A DNA stretch of 64,000 nucleotides. It comes from JAEXNA01 sp037968995 (GTDB taxonomy: Bacteria; Vulcanimicrobiota; Xenobia; Xenobiales; JADMJV01). A program made the translations under genes and the position numbers. The notes under the pieces are model-generated. The model did not search any database, was not told the origin of the DNA, and saw only the letters and a list, made by a program, of their open reading frames with translations. The stretch is taken from positions 1 to 64,000 of the forward strand of contig JBBKWP010000325.1 of assembly GCA_037968995.1 (NCBI GenBank), written 5' to 3'. Of this stretch, positions 8,063-16,342 are shown in pieces (the stretch's first letter is position 1; each line of letters opens with the position of its first letter).

Positions 8063-8499
8063 GGTTCGCTTTGGCGCGGCGACGCCCTCGAGGATATCTT
8101 CTGGTTCTGCTTGCCGTATGCGCCAGTATTTTGACGCTGAGCTTTCTCCGGCTTGCCGCATCGGCGGCCCTTTCCGACGACGCGGTGGAAAAAAAAGTCG
8201 CGACCACGGCCGCCTACTACGCCGCGGAGAGCGGCCTCCTAGCCGCTGAGACTCGGCTCACAACTCTCGGGGCGTCCCCTCCTCCCAAGGGGGTTTGGTT
8301 CTCCGGTAGCTTCTCCACTTCGACCTCTCGGTTCAAGGTCGAAGTCCAGTCTGACCCAAAGGTTCCAAAGAAATTTCAGATTCGCTCGACAGGTCAGGGT
8401 TCGAGTGACGGAGAGGCTGTGATCAGTATTTTCTTAGAAGCCACTGTGGTTCGCGATTCTAAGAAAGGCTGGGCTATTGTCCACCGAACTCGGCAATGA
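8059..8499 (+). CDS. PilX-like minor pilin protein
   Basis: The 146-residue protein has a basic start (MRFALARRRPRG), a hydrophobic segment (YLLVLLAVCASILTLSFLRL) and then the AAYYAAESGLLAAE helix. That helix is typical of PilX-family minor pilins, which carry an Ala/Glu-rich extension of the pilin helix. The ATG at 8059 overlaps the previous stop (ATGA) and has AAGGGGG upstream. In known systems PilX-type proteins prime pilus or pseudopilus assembly. The rest of the assembly machinery is not in this window. Confidence 0.6.
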   Translation: MRFALARRRPRGYLLVLLAVCASILTLSFLRLAASAALSDDAVEKKVATTAAYYAAESGLLAAETRLTTLGASPPPKGVWFSGSFSTSTSRFKVEVQSDPKVPKKFQIRSTGQGSSDGEAVISIFLEATVVRDSKKGWAIVHRTRQ

Positions 8500-8500
8500 T

Positions 8501-10867
8501 ATGAAATCCGACTCCCTTAAGAACCTTACCCCGGAAGATCTTCAACGTCTGGAGCTTCTGTCACGAGTCGGCAAGCGTATCAACACCCCGGACAGCTTCA
8601 ACGATGCCCTCCAAGCGGTCTTGGACGCTGTGGTCGACATGCTTGAGGCTGAGCGAGGCGCCCTATTTCTTGCCGACGAGAGAAACTGTCCACAGTTGAA
8701 CTTGGCCGTGGACCGCGCGGCGGATCGAGAAGGTGAGTTTCGCTACTCCCACACTGTCATTGACAAGGTTTGGAAAGAGTTGACGCCCTTGGCGGTGTTA
8801 GACGCACAAGGTCATGTGGAATTCGCCAGCGCGCAGTCGATTCAGACCGAAGGAATAAGGTCGGTGGTTTGTGTTCCCATGGTGGGCGGAAAGTCGACCT
8901 TAGGCTTGATCTATTTAGACAATCGTCTTTCGAACGCTTTTACTGGTTCGGATCTCCAGATGCTGGATATCATCGCCGATCTTGCGGCCACGGCACTAGA
9001 ACGAGCCCGCTTTTTCGATGCGCTCCAGAGCCTCAACGACAAGTTGGAGGCGACCGTCACCGAGCGGACCCAGGAAGCCGAACAAGCCCGCGCGGTGGCT
9101 GAACGAGCCACTGAAGCCAAGAGTCTTTTCTTAGCGAACATGAGCCACGAATTGAGGACACCTCTCAATGGCGTACTAGGGCTGACCGAAGACCTCTTGA
9201 GGGACGAGGCGACCCCATCGTTGCGTCTGCGCCTAGAACAGATCGGGTTTTCCGCACGCTCTCTGGCGGCGCTGGTGAATGGGATTCTAGACTTTTCCAA
9301 GATCGAATCGGGGCACGTGGAGTTGGACGTCCACTCTTTTTTGTTGGAGGACGTGCTCAAGACAGTCTTGGCAACTGTGGCTTATAGCGCTCAAGAGAAG
9401 GGCGTCGAACTGGTCGTCGTGATGGGCCGCTCCGTCCCGGTCGAAGTAGAGGGAGACTCGACTCGTTTGAAGCAGATTTTGATCAACCTTTTGGCGAATG
9501 CCGTCAAGTTCACGGAAACCGGTTGGGTGAAGCTGGTCGTCTCGACGGAACAGGAGGGAACCCTGGATTTCGCAGTGTGCGATTCAGGAATCGGAATCGC
9601 CGCAGATAAGCTGTCCCTTATCTTTGAACCGTTCTCTCAGGCCGATACATCCACGACTCGCCAATTTGGCGGCACTGGACTCGGGCTATCCATCTGCCAT
9701 TCGTTGACGAAACTTTTAGGTGGAGACCTTAAGGTTGAGAGCCGAATCGATGTCGGGAGTAAGTTCTATTTCGGAGTCCCCCTACTCACCAAGCGACACT
9801 ATCAGCCGCCTGAGTCCCTGGACGGACTTTCTATATGGGTTGAAGATTCTGACGGCGAGCATCGAACGACGTTGATGGCCATGCTATTGAGTTGGGGCGT
9901 CAAAGTCAGTTCAGAACCCCAGGGGTGCCAACTCGGTATTCGTTCGACCTCCGAACCTGTTTACGATTTTCCTTGTCTGCGACTGGTCTCGAACTACGAA
10001 ATGCGTCATCAGAAGACGGTGCTGGCTGAGGACACGAATCCTTTTATGCTGCGGCCTGTGCTTCGTGGGGAACTAGCCACCGCTCTCTTGACTCTCCTCG
10101 AGCGGCCGGACATTGTGGCCGTGAGCCGCTCGGCCAAAGTCGACGACTATGCCATTCCGACTCCTCCCGTCGATGCAGTTCTCCTGATCGCCGAAGACCA
10201 CGAGATCAATCAGCTCGTCACGCGAAGGATGGTCGAAAGTTGGGGATATCGGTGCCAGTTCGCAAGTTCGGGAGTTGACGTGGTGAGACTGTTCTCTCAG
10301 CAACGTCCACATCTGATTCTCATGGATATAGAGATGCCTGAGGTCGACGGATACGCGGCCAGTCGTCAGATTCGGGGTTTGGAGGTGGCCCAGGGACTCA
10401 CCGATTTCTTGCCGATCGTGGCGGTCACGGCTCATCTCGGACCGGACTTGAGAATCCGATGTCTTGAAGCTGGGATGGATGATCTGTTAGACAAACCTTT
10501 GTCGCGTCCCCTCCTGGCCTCACGTCTACGTTTATGGGAACAAGTGCTTGAAGACGGTCAGCTTCGTCATCGGGCGCGACTCCAGGGACACAAAGAGTTG
10601 CGAGTTTGGTCCGGACATTTCTTAAGCGAGATTCACTCCGCCCTTTCCACCTTGTCCTTGATGGTCGAACGCGACGGCCAATCTGTCATGATGCTCACGG
10701 CGGGACGACTAGAACGATTGGCCTTCGGCGCTGGGCTCACCCACTGGGGCGGACGCTTAGTGAACTGGCGCACGGGTCGCGACCAGACCCCCTTTAGTAA
10801 AATCCTCTCGGATTTCATGCAGGAGTGGAAAGCCCTGGCTCCAACCTTGCTTCACACCAACCCCTAA
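8501..10867 (+). CDS. hybrid sensor histidine kinase (GAF-HisKA-HATPase-REC)
   Basis: A cytoplasmic 788-residue sensor. Domains in order: GAF (about 20-167), coiled coil (about 175-210), HisKA with MSHELRTPLNG (His about 216), HATPase with NLLANAVKF, DSGIGI and FGGTGLGLSI, a degraded receiver-like spacer, a true REC (about 557-690, phospho-acceptor Asp609 in LMDIEMP) and a C-terminal helical region. That last region resembles an Hpt domain but has Gly where the His of the AHxLKG motif would be (LTAGRLERLAFGAG). There is no membrane segment. The ATG at 8501 follows the PilX-like stop by one base; a TTG at 8477 is an alternative. The signal is unknown. Confidence 0.9.
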   Translation: MKSDSLKNLTPEDLQRLELLSRVGKRINTPDSFNDALQAVLDAVVDMLEAERGALFLADERNCPQLNLAVDRAADREGEFRYSHTVIDKVWKELTPLAVLDAQGHVEFASAQSIQTEGIRSVVCVPMVGGKSTLGLIYLDNRLSNAFTGSDLQMLDIIADLAATALERARFFDALQSLNDKLEATVTERTQEAEQARAVAERATEAKSLFLANMSHELRTPLNGVLGLTEDLLRDEATPSLRLRLEQIGFSARSLAALVNGILDFSKIESGHVELDVHSFLLEDVLKTVLATVAYSAQEKGVELVVVMGRSVPVEVEGDSTRLKQILINLLANAVKFTETGWVKLVVSTEQEGTLDFAVCDSGIGIAADKLSLIFEPFSQADTSTTRQFGGTGLGLSICHSLTKLLGGDLKVESRIDVGSKFYFGVPLLTKRHYQPPESLDGLSIWVEDSDGEHRTTLMAMLLSWGVKVSSEPQGCQLGIRSTSEPVYDFPCLRLVSNYEMRHQKTVLAEDTNPFMLRPVLRGELATALLTLLERPDIVAVSRSAKVDDYAIPTPPVDAVLLIAEDHEINQLVTRRMVESWGYRCQFASSGVDVVRLFSQQRPHLILMDIEMPEVDGYAASRQIRGLEVAQGLTDFLPIVAVTAHLGPDLRIRCLEAGMDDLLDKPLSRPLLASRLRLWEQVLEDGQLRHRARLQGHKELRVWSGHFLSEIHSALSTLSLMVERDGQSVMMLTAGRLERLAFGAGLTHWGGRLVNWRTGRDQTPFSKILSDFMQEWKALAPTLLHTNP

Positions 10868-10890
10868 GGATCCGAGCTTCCAACACTGCC

Positions 10891-12537
10891 ATGTCGCTTC
10901 GCGTTATCAAAGGTTTCAAGCCGAGAGCTTGGGCGCACGCCGCCTACGCCGCCTTCTTGAAAAGCCCCCGAGAGAGCTTTCTAGTCGACGCCTGTCCTGG
11001 TGCGGGCAAGACAAAGTTTGCTGCCATGTTGGCCGCCAACGAAATCTACCGAGGCGCCATCGACCGGGTCGACGTGGTGGGGCCGTCGGTGCACATCTGC
11101 CGTCAGTGGGCGCAAGAAATGGCTGCTTGGGGACTGCACCTCGATGGGGAGAACGATGTGGAGTCGGACGACTGCGTCGGTCGCGTCTTCACCTATCAGC
11201 GATTGGGAATGAGCCCACAAGCTCTGTATACTAAGTCCCATCCGCGTCGGCTCGTGATCCTTGACGAGATTCACCATGCCGGAGACCAAAAAACATGGGG
11301 TGACGCCCTAAGGCTGGTCTTCGCCAACGCCACTCGTCGACTTTTGCTTAGCGGAACTCCTTTTCGTAGCGACGGCAGTCCGATTCCCTTCGTGTCTTAC
11401 TCCTCGGGGGATCACGGGGTTTCTGTCTCAGATTTTAGTTACGGATATGGTGACGCTCTGCGCGACGGGTATTGCGCTCCGCTCTATTTTCCACACCATG
11501 ATGGCGATTTTCAATGGGAGCGCGGGGGACAACTCCACCGATTCGACTTGATGACCCGTCTCGGCCAACAACTCAATGCGGATCGTTTGCGCACGGCGTT
11601 CGCCCCCGAAGGTGAGTTTGTTCGAGAACTTTTGAGGGAAGCTCATCAACACCTGATGGCGGTTCGTGATGAACATCCGGAGGCGGGCGGACTAGTATTT
11701 GGACGTGACGTGGAGAACGTTAAGGCCTTGGCGGAAGTCTTGGCCAGTGTGAGCGGCACCCAACCGATCACCGTGACGAACGACGATAAGGACGCCGGCG
11801 AAAAGATTCGACGCTTCAAACACGGAACGACCCCTTGGCTCGTTTCCGTAAAAATGGTCTCAGAAGGGGTGGACATACCCCGACTGAGGGTTGGCGTCTA
11901 CTTGTCCCCTGTACAGACCGAGATGTTCTTTCGCCAAGCGGCGGGACGTCTGGTCCGACTGGTTCCCGGCATGGAAGACCAAGCCGGTTATCTGTATATT
12001 CCTTCCTTACCTCGGTTGGTGGAGTACGCCGCCGCGATGACCGACGAGCGACGCCACGCGATCGCCAAGAAGGCTCCGGAATCCGGTCTGGGAATGGAGG
12101 ATCTGATGCGCCCGGAGCGTGAGCCAAGTGACGATGTCGACTACAGATTTCTTGCGGCTGTGGGGGAGCGAATTGGCGTTGTGGAAACAGCGACCCCCGT
12201 CAACAAACAGGGGCAGACGTTTTTCGATTTTGCCTCGGATCTCGTTGACGAGGACAATGAACCCATCGTCGAGGCCCCGCCGGCCGAGCCCACGTTGCTG
12301 GCCGAGCGCAAAGCGGTCGTTCGAAGAAAAGGCGGCTCACTTTCTTCTCTGGTCAACGACCTCTATCGAACCCACAAGGTCCCCTACGCGCAGATCCATG
12401 CCCAGCTGAACAGCCTGCAAAAGGTAAACGGACAGAGCCGCTGCACCTTAGAGCAACTCGAGGAGCGCGAAGAGCTTCTGCGGAGCTGGATCGTCACCGG
12501 AAAGCCCCCCCGGGGCACGAGGTGTAGTGTACTGTGA
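10891..12537 (+). CDS. superfamily 2 DNA/RNA helicase (SSL2/COG1061-like)
   Basis: A 548-residue helicase or translocase of the type used in DNA repair or restriction. Walker A is ACPGAGKT (about 35-42), Walker B is LDEIHHAG (about 123-130) and motif III is LLSGTPFR. Motif V is VSEGVDIPRLRVG and motif VI is FRQAAGRLVR. The C-terminal 120 residues are variable and charged. I chose ATG 10891; the frame is open upstream into the kinase gene but without helicase similarity. No nuclease or methylase neighbour supports a restriction role. Confidence 0.88.
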   Translation: MSLRVIKGFKPRAWAHAAYAAFLKSPRESFLVDACPGAGKTKFAAMLAANEIYRGAIDRVDVVGPSVHICRQWAQEMAAWGLHLDGENDVESDDCVGRVFTYQRLGMSPQALYTKSHPRRLVILDEIHHAGDQKTWGDALRLVFANATRRLLLSGTPFRSDGSPIPFVSYSSGDHGVSVSDFSYGYGDALRDGYCAPLYFPHHDGDFQWERGGQLHRFDLMTRLGQQLNADRLRTAFAPEGEFVRELLREAHQHLMAVRDEHPEAGGLVFGRDVENVKALAEVLASVSGTQPITVTNDDKDAGEKIRRFKHGTTPWLVSVKMVSEGVDIPRLRVGVYLSPVQTEMFFRQAAGRLVRLVPGMEDQAGYLYIPSLPRLVEYAAAMTDERRHAIAKKAPESGLGMEDLMRPEREPSDDVDYRFLAAVGERIGVVETATPVNKQGQTFFDFASDLVDEDNEPIVEAPPAEPTLLAERKAVVRRKGGSLSSLVNDLYRTHKVPYAQIHAQLNSLQKVNGQSRCTLEQLEEREELLRSWIVTGKPPRGTRCSVL

Positions 12538-12623
12538 AGCGTTTGTTAGAGCATCTGTTGAACCCGTAAGATCCTCCTTAAACCTGCCAGGAGGCGGACG
12601 TCGAATCGAGAAACTCACCGCTT

Positions 12624-13967
12624 ATGAGCACCACGGCAGCCCCTCAGCCACCACCTTTATCAGTCCATATGGCCGATCGTCAACCTTCGGCGATCCGAAT
12701 TGCCAGCATCCGTTTCGCCGAACGCGACGATGCCACCCAGGCCATCAACGTCGCCATAGGCAACGTGAGTCTTCCCATGCATCCCGCGATGCACCAACGT
12801 CTGATCACTCTTGGTGGCGACGGTGGAGAGTTTTCCGATGGAAGCTTGCGGTACACCGCGACCGTGGGTACGGCCGAGGCGATCTCCGCCTTTAAGCACA
12901 TCATCGCGGCCTCGCTGCCCGTCGACCAAAAGGAGAAAGCTGACCGATTGCACGTTCAGGTGACCGACGGCGGTTCCCAAGCCATGGAGTTGATGATTCT
13001 AGCGTGTTGCGGTCCTCCCGGCACCAGCGAGAGGCCGCTCCTCTTAATAGACGCGGCCTACACTAACTATCTCGCTTTCGCCCAACGACTGGGACGTAAG
13101 GTCGTGTCCGTGCGAAGAGAGTTGACGGCCAGTGGTCGTTTCCCCCTGCCGGATCTCGATGTTCTCGAGGCCGCCTTCGCGCGCCATCAACCCGGCGCGG
13201 TGGTCATCATTCCTTTCGACAATCCCACTGGGGCTCTATATAGAAAGGACGATCTCATCACCCTGGCGCGCCTTTGCGTGAAGTACAACTGCTGGCTAGT
13301 TTCTGACGAAGCCTATCGCGAACTCCACTACACCGGCGAGACAACCCCTACGGTCTGGAGTCTTACAGATCGAGACGTTCCCGGACTCGAAGGGCGTCGA
13401 CTTGGGATCGAGACCGCTTCCAAGGTTTGGAATGCCTGCGGCTTGAGAATTGGCGGACTGGTCACCGACAACGAGCAGCTGCACGCTCAGTGCGTGGCCG
13501 AAAACACAGCATCTCTATGCCCCAGCACCCTGGGACAGTCTGTCTTTGGCGCTCTCGCCCATGAGTCGAGGGCGGATCTCTTAAGCTGGTTCGACCAACA
13601 GAGGAAATACTATAAGGCTATGCTGGAGGGATTCCAACAAGGTGTCATGGACGCACTGCCTGGAGCGATCGTCTCTCGCCCGGAAGCCTCACTCTACTCG
13701 GTCATCGATGTGAGGGAACTCGTCGGTCCTGAATTCTCCGCCTTGGATTTTGTCCTTTGGTGCGCATCAAAGGGTCAGGTCTCAACAGACACGGGGAAGA
13801 TGACTTTGCTCACAGCTCCTATGGAGGGGTTCTACGACACTTCCGAACAATCGGAGAATCCTGGGCGAACCCAATTTCGGGTGGCTTTCGTGGAGTCTCC
13901 TGAGGTGATGGCGAAGGTCCCGGTACTTTTTGCCAAACTTTTCCAATCTTACATCAGTGGAGAATGA
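12624..13967 (+). CDS. PLP-dependent aminotransferase, class I/II
   Basis: A 447-residue fold type I aminotransferase. It has IPFDNPTGALY (the Asn-Pro-Thr-Gly that contacts PLP), SDEAYREL with the Asp pairing the pyridine nitrogen, and the Schiff-base lysine in ETASKVWNACGLRIG (Lys267). The substrate cannot be told from sequence. The short gap upstream (12538-12623) has an AGGAGG at about 12590, too far away to be this gene's SD. ATG 12669 is a second possible start. The following TerB-like gene starts eight bases after the stop. Confidence 0.85.
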   Translation: MSTTAAPQPPPLSVHMADRQPSAIRIASIRFAERDDATQAINVAIGNVSLPMHPAMHQRLITLGGDGGEFSDGSLRYTATVGTAEAISAFKHIIAASLPVDQKEKADRLHVQVTDGGSQAMELMILACCGPPGTSERPLLLIDAAYTNYLAFAQRLGRKVVSVRRELTASGRFPLPDLDVLEAAFARHQPGAVVIIPFDNPTGALYRKDDLITLARLCVKYNCWLVSDEAYRELHYTGETTPTVWSLTDRDVPGLEGRRLGIETASKVWNACGLRIGGLVTDNEQLHAQCVAENTASLCPSTLGQSVFGALAHESRADLLSWFDQQRKYYKAMLEGFQQGVMDALPGAIVSRPEASLYSVIDVRELVGPEFSALDFVLWCASKGQVSTDTGKMTLLTAPMEGFYDTSEQSENPGRTQFRVAFVESPEVMAKVPVLFAKLFQSYISGE

Positions 13968-13974
13968 TACAGAC

Positions 13975-14346
13975 ATGAGTGACACCAACGACAAAGAGTA
14001 TGCACACCAGATGGTCGCACTGTTGAGGCGATTGACCGAAGCCGACGGCAAAGTGAGCACACTGGAGAAGCGTTGGGTTCGCCGCCTGATGCAGGAACTC
14101 CCGACCGACCCATCTGAAGCCGCTGCTGTCAGCACGGAATTTGACCCTCAGCGGCTCAAAGAAATGGTTTCGGCTGAGGGTGAGGCTGAAGAGTTGATCG
14201 AACTGCTTCTGCTGATCAGTTTGGCCGATGGTGAGACGAGTCCCGGGGAATGGGCCCTGATTCAGAATATCGCCGATCTGGTCGGAATCGACCCCCAAAC
14301 TCTTGAAGGCATGCGGTCCGAAACTGTGCTGACGATAGAGCCATAG
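13975..14346 (+). CDS. TerB-like (DjlA N-terminal family) helical protein
   Basis: This 123-residue acidic helical protein carries the two TerB half-motifs: EADGKVSTLEKRWVRRLM near residues 23-40 and LADGETSPGEWALIQNIADLVGI in the second half. In TerB-family proteins the Asp and Glu positions bind metal. Members occur in tellurite resistance operons and in stress-sensing membrane systems, but no ter genes are nearby, so tellurite resistance should not be inferred. The ATG at 13975 has GGAG upstream and lies close behind the aminotransferase. Confidence 0.7.
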   Translation: MSDTNDKEYAHQMVALLRRLTEADGKVSTLEKRWVRRLMQELPTDPSEAAAVSTEFDPQRLKEMVSAEGEAEELIELLLLISLADGETSPGEWALIQNIADLVGIDPQTLEGMRSETVLTIEP

Positions 14347-14389
14347 TGGGCTCTTATGTAAGTTCAGGACCCATCTAGGAGCGTTTCGG

Positions 14390-14977
14390 ATGGCTAAGCT
14401 TTACTTCCGATACGGCGCTATGGGCAGCGCTAAGACTCTGAATCTGTTGGCCGTTCGGCACAACTATGAGCTACAAGGCAAACGCGTCATGCTCATCAAG
14501 CCTCGAACTGACGACCGTTTTGGGGCTCAAACCGTGCGCTCTCGGGCTGGCTTATCGTATGAAGCTGACCTCCTAGTGGATGAGGACACGGAGTTTAACG
14601 CCTCGAGCTTTGATGGTCTGCATTGTGTGTTGGTGGATGAAAGCCAGTTCTTGAGCCCCAGTATGGTGGACCGGCTTCGCGAAATAACTTTACGGTTCAA
14701 TGTTCCCGTGATCGCTTACGGTTTGCGAACAGACTTTCAAGCCCGGTTGTTTCCAGGCTCGCAGCGCCTCTTTGAACTGGCCGACGCCATTGAGGAGATC
14801 AAAACCACCTGTATGTTTTGCAACCGCAAGGCAGTCTTCAACTTGCGTCACGACTCCGAAGGGCGTGGGATAGTGGACGGGCCTCAGCTCCTCTTGGGCG
14901 ACGCCTCCTATTCCCCAGTCTGTCACGGGTGCTACGTGGAACGAACCGAAGCGTTCATTGGAGCCACCCAGCCTTAG
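14390..14977 (+). CDS. tdk: thymidine kinase, TK1 type
   Basis: It phosphorylates thymidine to dTMP in the salvage pathway. The 195-residue protein has the P-loop GAMGSAKT near the start and the Walker B-like VDESQFL. Four zinc-site cysteines lie in CMFC and CHGC near the C-terminus, as expected for the TK1 family. The length is normal. It is the last plus-strand gene before a convergent boundary with the EEP gene ten bases downstream. Confidence 0.95.
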   Translation: MAKLYFRYGAMGSAKTLNLLAVRHNYELQGKRVMLIKPRTDDRFGAQTVRSRAGLSYEADLLVDEDTEFNASSFDGLHCVLVDESQFLSPSMVDRLREITLRFNVPVIAYGLRTDFQARLFPGSQRLFELADAIEEIKTTCMFCNRKAVFNLRHDSEGRGIVDGPQLLLGDASYSPVCHGCYVERTEAFIGATQP

Positions 14978-14986
14978 GAACTGCTG

Positions 14987-16342
14987 CTAAAGTTCAAAGT
15001 CCACGATCAACGGGAGATGGTCGGAAGCTATTTTGGTAAGGCTATCGATGGGCACGAAGGTCCTCTTGACCCTGAGGTCGCCTCTGAACAGAGTGTAGTC
15101 GAGGATTCGTACAGGATTCGAGCCGAACCAGGTTTTCGGTGGCCATTGTGAAGTTGGCGTGAGATGAGTCAGCAGACGACGATACTCCCGACTTCGGGGG
15201 GGGCAGTTGAGATCGCCCATCAGCACAACCGGTCCGGGCTCAGCCTCACAGACAGCCAGCAGTTCGTCCACTTGCCAACGGCGCTCTTTGCGAGTCAGGC
15301 CGAGATGGGTGTTAAGGATGGTCACCACGGATTTGTCGGGAAGTTCGACTTTCGCGCAGATCACGGCTCTGGGCTCCATCGGCACCGAGCTTTTGAACTC
15401 AGGGAACGTTCTTCCCTGCCATTCGAGGACGGGATGGCGCGAAAGGCAACCGATACCGTAGTACCCGCCGCCGCGGCGCATGGTGGGATGAAAGAAAGCC
15501 TCCGAGGGCCAAAGTTTGGTCAAGCGTCGCAACTGGTCAACAGAGGAACTACGCCGACAGCTAAAATCGAGCTCCTGAAGGGCTACGAAATGTGGCGAGT
15601 AGCGTTCCAGGACTTCGGCGATCCGTCGCACAGAGAGGCGACCGTCGAGTCCGATGCATGAGTGAACGTTGTAAGTCATGACGCGAAAGACGCCCTCCTC
15701 TGGCGGCAAGGACTTCACTCCGCGAACGTTAGCGTGAGGTTCACCGCGATGCTGAGCCAATTCTTCGATCTCTGTAACCGACAACGCTTCAACAGGGAAA
15801 GCTAGGCTCGCGGGGACGAAAGCTTCCGAGCGATCGCGAAAGATGAACCAGCACTCGTAGCGCCGATGCTCCAACGTTCTAACGAGGCGTTCGAGATGGC
15901 GGATGTCTCGCCATCTCGTACCCCGTAGATCTCCAAGATGGAGGTAGGGGAGTCCCCACATGATTCCTTGGTGGGTGCGTGCTAGGCCGTCACTTTCACA
16001 CAGATGCGCTGCCCAGGAGAGGTCCTTTCGAAAGAGTTTTTTAGCAAACATCACTGTCCTTATCAAAAAGACGGCGCAACGATAAGCCGAGTTGGCAAAA
16101 GAGTCAGGAACCTGGCGGGCGTCTGGCGGGCCTGAGGGCCGCTGAGAATCAGTCAATGCCTGACGTCGGTAGTGGGCGTAGCGCTTGAGTAGCTTCTCTT
16201 TCACTTTGTGATCGATCTCCGCGAACGAGATCAACAAGACCCCAGGGGCATCGCTGGGATCCGTGCTGCGGCCGGGCCACCAAAAGGCGCGCCCCAAAGG
16301 CTTGGAAAGGCTTCGGAAGAATTTTCTCGTCTCCGCGATCAA
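14987..16342 (-). CDS. endonuclease/exonuclease/phosphatase (EEP) family protein with novel N-terminus
   Basis: A 451-residue protein. The C-terminal half (about 215-451) is an EEP phosphodiesterase domain: MTYNVHSCIG, the metal ligand in ALQELDF, NTHLG, MGDLNCPP and the SDHLPL catalytic end. The first roughly 210 residues have no domain that I recognise. It is coupled to the upstream cardiolipin-synthase-like gene by a four-base overlap. Escherichia coli has a similar pairing of an EEP protein (YbhP) with a phospholipase D-type cardiolipin synthase (ClsB). A role in phospholipid metabolism is therefore more likely than DNA repair, but this is inference. Confidence 0.85.
   Translation of the reverse strand: MIAETRKFFRSLSKPLGRAFWWPGRSTDPSDAPGVLLISFAEIDHKVKEKLLKRYAHYRRQALTDSQRPSGPPDARQVPDSFANSAYRCAVFLIRTVMFAKKLFRKDLSWAAHLCESDGLARTHQGIMWGLPYLHLGDLRGTRWRDIRHLERLVRTLEHRRYECWFIFRDRSEAFVPASLAFPVEALSVTEIEELAQHRGEPHANVRGVKSLPPEEGVFRVMTYNVHSCIGLDGRLSVRRIAEVLERYSPHFVALQELDFSCRRSSSVDQLRRLTKLWPSEAFFHPTMRRGGGYYGIGCLSRHPVLEWQGRTFPEFKSSVPMEPRAVICAKVELPDKSVVTILNTHLGLTRKERRWQVDELLAVCEAEPGPVVLMGDLNCPPRSREYRRLLTHLTPTSQWPPKTWFGSNPVRILDYTLFRGDLRVKRTFVPIDSLTKIASDHLPLIVDFEL

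Noticed and set aside
12523..12537. C-terminal Cys-Ser-Val-Leu of the helicase as a CAAX prenylation motif
   Set aside because: A four-residue coincidence; bacterial proteins are not prenylated this way.
10891..12537. Restriction-modification or phage defence island around the helicase
   Set aside because: No nuclease, methylase or known defence gene nearby; neighbours are metabolic.
13975..14346. Tellurite resistance locus
   Set aside because: Only a TerB-like protein is present; no TerD, TerC or other ter genes are adjacent.
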